Source: Phytomonas francai (lineage: Eukaryota > Euglenozoa > Kinetoplastea > Trypanosomatida > Trypanosomatidae). Taken from it: 52,940 bases of DNA. The notes under the pieces are model-generated. The model was not told where the DNA came from. It made no database searches and worked only from the letters and a program-made list of their open reading frames with translations. This document shows positions 38,816 to 47,246 of this stretch, in pieces (position 1 is the stretch's first letter; each line of letters starts with the position of its first letter). A program made the position numbers and the translations under genes. Location: positions 151,617-204,556 of the forward strand of contig MJCC01000012.1 of NCBI GenBank assembly GCA_001766655.1, in the 5' to 3' direction.

Positions 38816-41026
38816 ATGCTAGGGGTCCTGTTTCGACGCTGTCGCCGCGGCGGGGCGCTTCCCGTAGGGGCGCTGTCGTCGCCGTCGGGTGCTTTCCGCG
38901 GGGGCTCGCGGGGGGTTTCGGGTGGCCCCCCTTCCCCCCCGTCGTCGTCCTCGCGAACGGGGGAGGCGGGCGCCGTTCGGACGAACCTTCCGCCGCCGGC
39001 GCCGGCGAGCCGGGCCGCGGCGAGCGGCGGCATCAACGGCGTCTACGGCCACCGCGCGGAGGCGGCGATGCGGGGGATGCTCGGCCCGCAGGGCCACGCC
39101 GACGCGCGGGAGACCCACGCGCTTCCGATCCCCGGCCGGGCGACGCCGGAGGCGACCCGCTTCACGGCCGCGCGCTCAACGGTCTTCGAGAACTGGCATC
39201 ACGTGTGCGCGGCGCCGGTCGGCTGGGCGCTCTCGCGGCTCGGCGTTCGGACGTGCAAGATGGCGCGCGACCCCACCGAGGCCGCCGACGCCTTGCAGCT
39301 CCAGGTCATCCGCGGCTGCAACCTCTTCGAGGTGGACGGGGCCGCGTCGGAGCTTCACCAGGGCGTCGCGCGGGCCCTGCACGACGCGATGGCGGCCTTC
39401 GAGCTCGACCGGGCGGGCTTCGTCGTGGTCGTCCGCGCGGGCCTCGTGCGGGAGCGCCCGGGGCAGCAGGACGTCAGCCGCGTCGACGCGATCAACACGG
39501 CGGCCGTGCGGGGCCGCATCGAGCCCGTCTACGAGCGCGTCCGCGCGTCCTCGATGCCGTCGGTGCAGCTCCGCGCGGGCTTCCGCATCTCCGAGCTCAC
39601 GGACGCGCAGCTCGCGCGGCTCGGGCTCCGGCGGGTCGGGCGGACGACGGCGGCCGGGCTCTCGCCGGACTGGATCGAGGCCTACCTCACGAACGTCGCG
39701 CACAACACCCGGCTCGAGTGCATCGACGCGCTGCTGCTAGAAGGGCTGCACACCCTCTTCGACGGCCGCGCCGACGCCCACGTCGACGACGACCTCCTCC
39801 AGCTCTTCGCCTTCCTCGAGGGGCAGGTGCGGGCGGGGAACCTGCAGTACTACGGGGTGAGCTCGCCGCACCTCGCGCCGCCCGTCCCGCGGGTCTACCC
39901 CGCGCTCCCGGACGACGCGCTCGTGCCGGAGCACTTCCGGCGGCCCCCGCCGGAGGTCCCGACGATCAACCTCCGCCGCCTCCTCGGGCTCGCGGAGCGC
40001 GCGGGCGGCCCCGGGCACCACCTCCGCTTCATCGAGTACCCCTTCAACCTCACGAGCCACCAGGCCCTGAGCGCCCCGCTGCCCTACGAGCCCGCGCACA
40101 CCCTCCTCAGCCTCGCCCGCGCGCTCGGGCTGACCGCGCTCGCGCACAGCCCCCTCGAGACCACGAACCTCATGCGCCTCCCCGAGCGCTACCACACCTT
40201 CCCGATGGACCCCGACCTCCGCGCCCTCCGCATGAACTTCTTCACCGTCTGCGAGCGTGCGGTGCTGAAGGAGATGGAGGTGCGGGAGGCGATCGAGAAG
40301 GGCCCCAAGACCCTGCCCCCGATCGAGGACCTCTTCGTCGCCAGCGTCTTCGTCGGGGCGCAGCGGCAGTTCAGCAACCTCTTCTTCTTCACGGACTGGG
40401 TGACCCACTACATGACCCCGCGCTTTCGCCGCGCGGTGACCCGGTTTAAAGAGGCCTCCTCGCCCGAATTGAAAGAGTGGTGTAAGCAGTACGAGCAGCT
40501 CGTCGACGACCTCCTGCGCCTCCGCAGGCGCATGTTCGAGCACAAGCACGGCAAAAAGGCCGCCGAGATCGGCATGGCGATCGACCACCTGAGCCCCACC
40601 CTCGCCCGCTGCCCGATGCTCAGCCAAAAGGCAATCAACTTCGCCACCTACGGCTGCGATGCCCTCATCTGCGGATTCCACGTCGCCCGGTACTTCCACG
40701 AGGCCACGGAGTTGAATCCGGCAAAAAATGGGGGTTTGGTCGTCCCAACGGAGGAGATCCAGGCGCTGTGTGCTTCTGAGCAGGTCTCCTACGCCAACGC
40801 GTCGCCCCCGCATCCGTACATGATGGAGCCGATCCTCTTCCACGGGAAATTATCCAAGCAAAAGAGCAAGGCCGCCGATACGTTGATCGAGATCGACCCA
40901 AATAATCCAAAATTTCCGGATATCCCCGAGGAATTGAACGAATCCACTGGAGGGAACAACGACGAGGAGGAGGAAGAGGAGGAAAATGAAAAGGACGCTA
41001 AACCAGCCAAGGACGGGGCGAATTAG
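38816..41026 (+). CDS. Aldo/keto-reductase-fold protein lacking the catalytic tetrad, probably mitochondrial
   Basis: 736 residues from ATG 38816. An in-frame ATG at 38726 lies upstream of a pyrimidine tract (38737-38759) and its AG (38778-38779), so it is probably removed by trans-splicing; 38816 is the first AUG after that acceptor. The N-terminus MLGVLFRRCRRGG is a typical mitochondrial presequence. AKR features: a conserved Asn-Leu-Phe then SELHQGVARAL (family: FFDTAxxYG..SEELLGRAL), the strand IDALLLEGLH, and a helix-strand ending VRAGNLQYYGVSS (family: V.sGKIRYiGvSN). The Asp, Tyr, Lys and His of the AKR tetrad appear replaced (Glu, Ala, Arg, Glu). A helical C-terminal extension of about 250 residues ends in a poly-acidic tail. 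A structural role in a mitochondrial complex is inferred. Coding sequence is extremely GC-rich. Confidence 0.72.
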   Translation: MLGVLFRRCRRGGALPVGALSSPSGAFRGGSRGVSGGPPSPPSSSSRTGEAGAVRTNLPPPAPASRAAASGGINGVYGHRAEAAMRGMLGPQGHADARETHALPIPGRATPEATRFTAARSTVFENWHHVCAAPVGWALSRLGVRTCKMARDPTEAADALQLQVIRGCNLFEVDGAASELHQGVARALHDAMAAFELDRAGFVVVVRAGLVRERPGQQDVSRVDAINTAAVRGRIEPVYERVRASSMPSVQLRAGFRISELTDAQLARLGLRRVGRTTAAGLSPDWIEAYLTNVAHNTRLECIDALLLEGLHTLFDGRADAHVDDDLLQLFAFLEGQVRAGNLQYYGVSSPHLAPPVPRVYPALPDDALVPEHFRRPPPEVPTINLRRLLGLAERAGGPGHHLRFIEYPFNLTSHQALSAPLPYEPAHTLLSLARALGLTALAHSPLETTNLMRLPERYHTFPMDPDLRALRMNFFTVCERAVLKEMEVREAIEKGPKTLPPIEDLFVASVFVGAQRQFSNLFFFTDWVTHYMTPRFRRAVTRFKEASSPELKEWCKQYEQLVDDLLRLRRRMFEHKHGKKAAEIGMAIDHLSPTLARCPMLSQKAINFATYGCDALICGFHVARYFHEATELNPAKNGGLVVPTEEIQALCASEQVSYANASPPHPYMMEPILFHGKLSKQKSKAADTLIEIDPNNPKFPDIPEELNESTGGNNDEEEEEEENEKDAKPAKDGAN

Positions 41027-42019
41027 CTCGCGCTGCCTTTTTAGGGTTGCTTATTTATCGTGGTTTCATAAGTAAACCAAGATGCGAAAGTGCTGATTTC
41101 GGGGAAAAGCGTCATGGATATTTCATAAACACACACACACACACTTAAAGAGTAGAAAATAGGAGGTGGTGTCTACAGACTTATCTTTCGTTTACTTCGC
41201 TCGCTCTCAAGCTTAGGGTGTGTGTGGGGGGGAGGAGGAAGGGAGGGAGTATTTATTATTATTATTTTATTAAGCTACGAATACAGTTCTTTCCCTCTTC
41301 TTTTTCTAGAATGGTATATTCTTGCGAGAGTTGGATCTTCTGAAAAGTCCAACTTTCTGTTGCTCATTTTTTCCTTCCCCTTTCAGTAATGTTTGGAGCG
41401 AGAATATTCCTATCACCTGATCGTCACACAAACCTTATATACTTATAATAGCCTTTTGCCGTTAGCATTATCGAGTACTCTGACATTTATCTTTAGATAG
41501 GATAATTATAGTTGGTCCTTGTAATCCTTTCTTTACACGAACAAGTTTTTCCCTGTTTTTTTCCCCCGTAGAAAAGACGTTTACCGAATAAAAAAATAAA
41601 AAACAATGAAAACTAGTTGAAGGAGGACCATCAAGGCGGCAAAAAATGTCGATGCTTTTTAATTTCTTGTACACCACTATTTAAATCGATGCTTAACGTA
41701 ATAATATTTGCATTAATTCGAAGAAACGTGTTTGTTTATTTAGTTAGGAGTAGGAGTGTAGTTGTGAGTAGTGATATGGTGGGAACAAGTAAAAAATGTA
41801 TGTGAGAACGCAATGGTGTGTGCGAAGCAGTTAGTTTGTAATTCTTCCCTCTTTTTTTTTTAATGCATAACGCATATTCATCTTTTCTGTTATTCTTTTT
41901 TTTTTCTTGTTTTTCATCGTTCTCCGCTGATAACCCACCTCTGTGGTCCGAATCTCGTCGAACCCAAACGCGAGCGCGGGAGGAAAACAAAAACAGAATC
42001 TAAAAAAAAAAGGGGGGAA
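41027..42019 (+). other. Intergenic region, 993 bp
   Basis: No gene seen. Holds an AC microsatellite (about 41130-41146), a G-rich stretch near 41218-41250, ATT repeats at about 41250-41270, and a strong pyrimidine tract at 41882-41924 followed by AG at 41973-41974. After that AG the nicalin ATG is the first AUG. Confidence 0.5.
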
Positions 42020-43813
42020 ATGAATATGATCAGTGCCAATCCAAAGCGTTTGGGCGGTGTACTGCTTTTATTATGGCTTATGGTCTGGGCCCCTGCTGCC
42101 GTCCACGCGAGTGTCGTGATCGAGACCGAGGTCGCCCACGCCATCGCCTTCACCCGTGGAAACGCGCTCGACTCGGGAGGGCGGGGCGCGCCGTTTACCT
42201 CGCATCATTTCCTGCTCCGCGGCGAGTTGGAGCTCTTCCACGCGACGGACGAGGGTAACGAATTCCGAAAATACGCGCAAAAGACGCTTTACCTGCCCTG
42301 CGAGGAGCACCTCACCGGGGAGGCCCTCCGCGCGCTCGCGGCGGCGCCCGTGCGGGGGCTTCTCGTGGAGCTCTGCGAGGCCGACCCCGCGAATGAGCGC
42401 TTTTTTCAGTCCTTTTTCGCGGCAAGCCGCCCGGGCTTCCCCGTTTACTTCCTCAACGAGGGCGCGGCGGGCGCGCGGCTTCGCGGGGCCCTACGGGGCC
42501 GCGGCGGGTTCGACCGGCTGCTCCTCTCCGTCGGGGCGTCGGCGGGGGCGGGGGGGCCCTTCCGCAATACGAGCCTCGAGGGCCACCTCCTCAACGCGAC
42601 CCTGCGCGTCCGACAGCCCGGCGGAGGCGATTTTTCGTCGACTTCCTCGTCCGCGCTCGCCGGCGGGGTTTTAATTCTCGCGAGCGCGGACGCGTTTGGG
42701 GTGGCGCCGTCGGCGCGGGCCGCGGGCGGGGCCTCGGGGGTCGCCGCCGCGCTCGAAATTTGGCGGCGCCGCGTGGCCGCGGCCGTCGGCGGGGGGCCGC
42801 TTTCGGTGCTCGTCGGCAGCGCCGCGCGGCTGAACTACGCGACGACGGCGGAGTGGCTCTCGCGGGGCGGCGGGGCCGCGGATTTGGCGGGCCTGCGCCT
42901 GATCATCAGCCTCGACGAGCTCCTCCCGCCGGCCTCCTCGCCCGCGGACGCCGCCCCGGCCCTCCACCTCCACCTCCACCAGCGGTTTTTTCAGAGCGCG
43001 GAGGGGGGGGCGGCGGTCGCGCTCGCGCGGCGGGCCGCCGAGGCCGCGGGGCTTCGCCTGGAGCTCCACGCCGCCCGCACGAATTACCACCACCACGACG
43101 TCCGCTTCGAGCACGAGCTCTTCGCCCCGCACGGCCTCCCGGCCCTCACCCTCTCGGCCTACCGCGGCCACCACGGCGAGCAGATCCTGCGCGGCGTCCG
43201 GCAGCCCCTCGTCGGGCCCCCCGCGCACGCAAACGCGGCCGAAAAGGGGGGGGAAGCGGCAAAAAAGAACGCGGGCCTTTCCTCCCCGACAGCAGAGCTG
43301 CGCGCGCTCGAGAGAACGGTGCTCTTTTTGGATACCTTCGTCGCCGCGCTGCTCGGGTCGAGTACTCCGACGAATCCCACCCCGGAAGGGGGGGGGGACG
43401 CAAAGGAGCTCACGCAGGGTGGACTGGAATACCTGACCGGGCAGCTTTCCTTCGCGGCAAGGACGATTCGCTCGCCGGTGGCCCACGGCGGGGCCGACTT
43501 GCGGTCCTACATGAAGGCGATCGAGCAGCAGTTCAGGCAGCTCGCCGTCATCCCGCGCTCGGCGAATACGCCCGATATGGCCATCAAGCCGACAATAACG
43601 TCGACGACCCTCACCCTTCGCCCACACGGGGTTGTGGTATTCGGGCCGTATGAGCAAATTCTCACCGTTTACGCGGCGAAAAGCTTTTGGTTTGAGCTGG
43701 GCGTCTCCGTTGGGGTGGGGGTAGTGGTAGCTCTCTTCGCCCTGAGCGAGTTTGGCGTCGCCGGCCTTCGCGGCATCCTCCTCGGGGACAGCCCCAGCAA
43801 GGCCGAGAAATAA
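42020..43813 (+). CDS. NCLN: Nicalin, ER translocon-associated (BOS complex) M28-peptidase-like protein
   Basis: 597 residues from ATG 42020. N-terminal signal peptide/anchor at about 10-30 (VLLLLWLMVWAPAAVHA) and one C-terminal transmembrane helix at about 565-588, the nicalin topology. Matches to nicalin in order: DAFGVAP (animal: YDAFGVAP) with a following Gly-rich helix start, LNYATTAEWL (animal: FNYQGTKRWL), ISLDE (animal: LCLDT), LHLHLHQ, and VRFEHELFAPHGLPALTLS (animal: LAWEHERFAIRRLPAFTLS). The peptidase metal ligands are not all present, as in other nicalins. In animals nicalin forms the BOS complex with TMEM147 and NOMO, which helps insert multipass membrane proteins. Very GC-rich, with Ala/Gly-rich linkers and a lineage-specific insert at about 400-470. 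Two near ATGs (M1, M3) do not change the prediction. Confidence 0.85.
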   Translation: MNMISANPKRLGGVLLLLWLMVWAPAAVHASVVIETEVAHAIAFTRGNALDSGGRGAPFTSHHFLLRGELELFHATDEGNEFRKYAQKTLYLPCEEHLTGEALRALAAAPVRGLLVELCEADPANERFFQSFFAASRPGFPVYFLNEGAAGARLRGALRGRGGFDRLLLSVGASAGAGGPFRNTSLEGHLLNATLRVRQPGGGDFSSTSSSALAGGVLILASADAFGVAPSARAAGGASGVAAALEIWRRRVAAAVGGGPLSVLVGSAARLNYATTAEWLSRGGGAADLAGLRLIISLDELLPPASSPADAAPALHLHLHQRFFQSAEGGAAVALARRAAEAAGLRLELHAARTNYHHHDVRFEHELFAPHGLPALTLSAYRGHHGEQILRGVRQPLVGPPAHANAAEKGGEAAKKNAGLSSPTAELRALERTVLFLDTFVAALLGSSTPTNPTPEGGGDAKELTQGGLEYLTGQLSFAARTIRSPVAHGGADLRSYMKAIEQQFRQLAVIPRSANTPDMAIKPTITSTTLTLRPHGVVVFGPYEQILTVYAAKSFWFELGVSVGVGVVVALFALSEFGVAGLRGILLGDSPSKAEK

Positions 43814-44426
43814 TGCTCAGCGCAGGGCATGTAGGTGATGGTGATGATTGTTGGTTTATTCTTCCTTCTTTTTTGTTTGTTTGTTTGTTTTCTAACGCTT
43901 TGGAATGATGTAGAGAAGTCATTTTCAAAGCGCCTAATTGCCGCGTTCCCGTTTCTCCCTTTTTGATACCTAGTGCATGTGGAAGGAGAAAGAGGAAAAT
44001 GTTGAGATCTTAACGTCTGGGGAAAAATCCAATATAAGAAGAAGCTGAAAATGTTAAAAATGATGCGAATCATTCCGTGTCTTTGGGGTTATCCCTCCAC
44101 AAGGAAAGGAGGCGTAGGGCGGATATGCCCACGCCATTCCCCCCCCCCCCCTTCCACATCTTTCTCCCGTCATGTCTGGCAGTAGGTGGTGAAGTGCTCT
44201 AGTCAAGGTAAAGGTTTGCTTTCTGTTACATTTGTGTCATCCCACAGGGGGGTATCTAACAAAAGGGCTATCTCTCTATCGATCTATCTATCGATAGATA
44301 TAGATATATATAGAGAGAGAGATAGGTATAGATAGATATCTCTCCAGGGAGGGGACTTGCTCTCGGGAGGGGGGAACGTTGCCGGCGCGCAGGGGGTCTC
44401 TTGGATTACGCGTGGGCGGTTGGTCG
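43814..44426 (+). other. Intergenic region and 5' UTR of the ferredoxin gene, 613 bp
   Basis: No gene. A C-rich pyrimidine tract at about 44137-44174 leads to AG at 44181-44182. From there the first ATG is 44427, giving a 5' UTR of about 245 nt that contains the GATA/TATC palindrome described separately. Confidence 0.5.
44268..44325 (+). repeat. Imperfect GATA/TATC inverted repeat in the ferredoxin 5' UTR
   Basis: A perfect 14-nt palindrome, ATCTATCGATAGAT, lies at 44286-44299. Outside it a CTATCTCTCTAT arm at 44268-44279 can pair with a TAGAGAGAGAGATAG arm at 44311-44325 with a small slip. In RNA this would form a long hairpin about 100 nt before the AUG. Confidence 0.8.
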
Positions 44427-44894
44427 ATGCGTGGGGCGCTTCATCGGGCGATTTCACGGCTTTCCGTCGGCGGCGGGGCGGGCGCGCTCGCGGCGGGGCG
44501 TCGCTTCCACGGCAACCACGGCGACCGCGCGCGGCCGATTCCGCTGGAGTTCATCCTGCCGGACGGAAGCATGCGCGAGGTGGTGGGGTACGAGGGCCAG
44601 ACGCTGCTCGACGTCGCGGCGGACCACGGGCTGCCCGTCGAGGGCGCCTGCGCGGGCTCCTGCGCGTGCTCGACTTGCCACGTTTACCTCGAGGACGACG
44701 ACGCCCTCGAGCTCTTCCCGGAGGCCTCGGACGAGGAGAACGACATGCTCGACCTCGCCTTCTTCCCGCAGCCGAACTCGCGGCTGGGCTGCCAGCTCCG
44801 GCTCGTGCAGGCCCGCCACCGCGGCCTCCGCGTGCGGCTCCCGCGGGCCACGCGGAACCTCTACGTCGACGGCGCGAAGGTCACCCCACACTAA
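44427..44894 (+). CDS. Mitochondrial adrenodoxin-type [2Fe-2S] ferredoxin
   Basis: 155 residues from ATG 44427; the frame is open further upstream but without any ATG, and this is the first AUG after the acceptor at 44182. An Arg/Ala/Gly-rich presequence (about 1-30, MRGALHRAISRL) is followed by the ferredoxin domain: strand IPLEFILPDGS, helix LLDVAADHGL, cluster loop C75-x5-C81-x2-C84 in CAGSCACSTC, and fourth ligand C122 in LGCQL. The DEEndML...F motif after the loop is the adrenodoxin acidic helix used to bind ferredoxin reductase and P450/Isd11-type partners. An additional Cys at 79 lies inside the loop. By family it donates electrons for Fe-S cluster assembly and/or haem A synthesis in the mitochondrial matrix. 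Very GC-rich. Confidence 0.95.
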   Translation: MRGALHRAISRLSVGGGAGALAAGRRFHGNHGDRARPIPLEFILPDGSMREVVGYEGQTLLDVAADHGLPVEGACAGSCACSTCHVYLEDDDALELFPEASDEENDMLDLAFFPQPNSRLGCQLRLVQARHRGLRVRLPRATRNLYVDGAKVTPH

Positions 44895-45809
44895 ACGGAG
44901 AATAAAAGGCGAACAAATAAATAAACAAAAACGGGGAGGTCGTGTGAATGCGTACACGACAAACAGGAGAAATCACCGTAGGCACTAAAAGGGGAGGGTG
45001 AGGCGGCGAAATCCTACTAGCGATAATCCTACGGTTAGGTGGCTATTGTTATGAAGATGAAACGTCTTGGGAATGCTTGCTTTCCTTAAAGGATGGTTTC
45101 CTTTCGTTAAATATATCCATATATATTCCCATTATATTATTCATATATATATATATATATATATATTCATTCTGTAGTTGTAACCGCGCGAACCGAACCC
45201 TTCAGAACGGAGGGAGAATAACCAAAACTTAACCAACCAAGTTTCAATGGTGCCTTAATCCTTTTTTTTAGGGAAACTTCACATTGGTGATAAGATTATC
45301 ACAGTCTTTATTTCTTATTTTTCCTAGTAACTAATAAACAATCAGGTCAATGAGTGAATCATTTTTAACTCTCTTTTTTTGCGCGTGGATGGCGCTAAAG
45401 AGTGCTTGTCGACAACGTTTATGGCAAAGTGCATGCACATACATACGTCTGCAAATAATCTATGTCTCGGTGAACCGATGCGTATGAATGAGAACAAGTG
45501 GAAAGTTCCAATACGGTTCTATATGTAAAAAAAAATTATTGCGAACCGATTGCTATACTGTATATATATATATACTGTTATTTTTTGTCTTTACACACTC
45601 AATCTTTTTTATTCTTTAGTTATCGGGCTTAGCTAGACCTACAGGAAAGTGGTGAAGAGACTTTGGAGGGGCCTCGTATACGCACAAACGTAAAGCAAAG
45701 GGAATCCGCAGCGCGTTCCCGTTTTCTTCTCTTTTTTGTCAGGTTTAGATATATTCTAAGGGTTATTTAGGACTTAATTTTTGCATCCCAGAGTTACGAA
45801 GGTGTTGAA
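44895..45809 (+). other. Intergenic region, 915 bp
   Basis: No gene recognised. TA microsatellites lie at about 45143-45166 and 45561-45574. A model 3' acceptor, TTTTCTTCTCTTTTTTGTCAG (45722-45742), precedes the RRM gene; its ATG at 45810 is the first AUG after the AG, giving a 67-nt leader. Confidence 0.6.
45722..45742 (+). promoter_or_regulatory. Trans-splice acceptor of the RRM gene
   Basis: An 18-nt tract of almost pure T/C ends in CAG. Best example of the signal in this window. Confidence 0.65.
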
Positions 45810-46646
45810 ATGGTTTCCTTTACCCCATTAGAATCCACGAAGGATCTTCAGAAGGAAAAAAGCGTCTTACTCCGCGGCCGTGGGCATTCCAAGCAGCTCA
45901 AAAAGCCTGTCGGCGTAGTGATTGACCGCACCTGCCGGGTGTTTATCTCACAAATTCCGCTGGAGAGCATCGAGCGTGAGGGCGGGAATGCCCTTCGAAA
46001 GGAATTCGAAGCCTACGGGCCGATCGAATCCTATAAAATGTTCACGGAGCGCTCCGGCAGGTTCGTGGGGAACGCTCTTTGCACCTTTCGCAATCCCGCG
46101 GACGCCGCGCTCGCGGTTAATGGGATGAACGGACGGGTTATTGACAGCTCCACCCTGCAGGTATCCTTCTCCAACGACCACGGCGTGGTGCTTCTCCACC
46201 CCAACCACCACCGCGGATTTATTCCTCGCCACGCGCAAGGGGACTCTTCGCAAAAAGAACCCCACAGGGGCGGCCCCAATGAGGAGGCTGAAAAGGGGGA
46301 GGAGAATAGTATTGGCGCCACGCGTAAAGAGGATGAGAAATGGCAACACGATAAATATCAGCTGCTTTTGGAGGGGAAGGACATGGACGAGGTGCTGATG
46401 ATTCGGCGGCATCGGTGGGGGCGGGGAGGGGGCTTTGGCGGCGACCGCCGCGGCTCGTATCTCTCGCGGGGCGAGCGGATTGACCAGGAGTTTGAAAAGT
46501 ACATCCACGAACGCGATCAACAGTTCCGCGGAGAGGATGGAAAGAAAGGCTACGAAGAGAATCTAACGCCTTCTAAAGATACGGAGAAAACGAACTCCAC
46601 GGAGAACGCCAACGAAACTGCTATCCAGCAAAAGGATCTTGTCTAA
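45810..46646 (+). CDS. RRM RNA-binding protein, ALYREF/Yra1-like
   Basis: 278 residues from ATG 45810. One RRM at about residues 42-120: RNP2 VFISQIP (44-50), RNP1 RFVGNALCTF (84-93), and the fourth strand STLQVSF. Downstream lie an acidic/Lys linker, then a Gly/Arg patch WGRGGGFGGDRRG (about 203-214) and RIDQEFEKYIHERD (223-236), which resembles the C-terminal UAP56/Sub2-binding helix of ALYREF proteins (LDxELDxY). The RRM-linker-RG-helix order also fits that family. By family such proteins package mRNA for nuclear export as part of TREX. The ALYREF assignment is inference from the C-terminal helix; another single-RRM protein is the alternative. The tail is Lys/Glu/Asn-rich and probably disordered. 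Confidence 0.75.
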   Translation: MVSFTPLESTKDLQKEKSVLLRGRGHSKQLKKPVGVVIDRTCRVFISQIPLESIEREGGNALRKEFEAYGPIESYKMFTERSGRFVGNALCTFRNPADAALAVNGMNGRVIDSSTLQVSFSNDHGVVLLHPNHHRGFIPRHAQGDSSQKEPHRGGPNEEAEKGEENSIGATRKEDEKWQHDKYQLLLEGKDMDEVLMIRRHRWGRGGGFGGDRRGSYLSRGERIDQEFEKYIHERDQQFRGEDGKKGYEENLTPSKDTEKTNSTENANETAIQQKDLV

Positions 46647-47246
46647 AGTGGATAGGAACGAAAAGCGTCAATGCCACCATACCCTTTATATATGTAAACA
46701 CTATAGCGTGTCTTTTGAAGAGTGAGACCTTTAGATAGAGCCATCTTCGAAGAAATTGGAGTGAGGATAGTAAAACTTGTTCGTTTTATTTTCGCTTTTT
46801 GATGAGCATACGTGGATTTTGTGCTTTATACTTAGTGTAGGTGACGCGGTGATACAGATAGGGTTATTTAATTTCTAGTGTTTGGTGTGCCGGGGAAGAA
46901 GAGAGCTTTTCCTTTTATAACAGGGTACTATATATTTCTACCGTTGGTTTGATTATTGATGCTTTTTCTTTTCTGAACATGGCCTGATGATTTTACCCGT
47001 TTCCTCATTAACACGCAACATCTTTTTTTTTTTTGCATTTGTTTATTTTAGCCCTTGGATAGATACCCAATGGAAGCGATATACATTTCATACAAGGTTC
47101 TTCCGTGTTAACAGTCTTGTACCTATTAGTATATTAATATACCACCACCACGAAGAAATATTTAGTAGATTCCTGTTTATTCGCTTACCCATTTGTTTAT
47201 GAGTGCTTGAATACGAGAGCGAACTCAAGGAGAACGTATTGCGGGA
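46647..47246 (+). other. Intergenic region, 600 bp
   Basis: No gene. A T14 tract (47022-47034) followed by TTTTAG at 47046-47051 is a candidate acceptor, but a 14-codon AUG frame at 47070 would then lie in the leader. A pyrimidine-rich stretch at about 47168-47199 may provide a later acceptor. Confidence 0.45.

Noticed and set aside
39205..40449. 414-codon plus-strand frame, and 39737-40843 minus (368 codons)
   Set aside because: Out-of-frame, Arg/Ala/Pro-rich shadows of the very GC-rich AKR-like gene.
42671..43657. 328-codon minus-strand frame inside nicalin
   Set aside because: GC-driven antisense shadow with no domain; nicalin motifs are on the plus strand.
44357..44426. Upstream extension of the ferredoxin reading frame
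   Set aside because: The frame is open but contains no ATG before 44427; it would need a TTG start, not expected in a eukaryotic nuclear gene.
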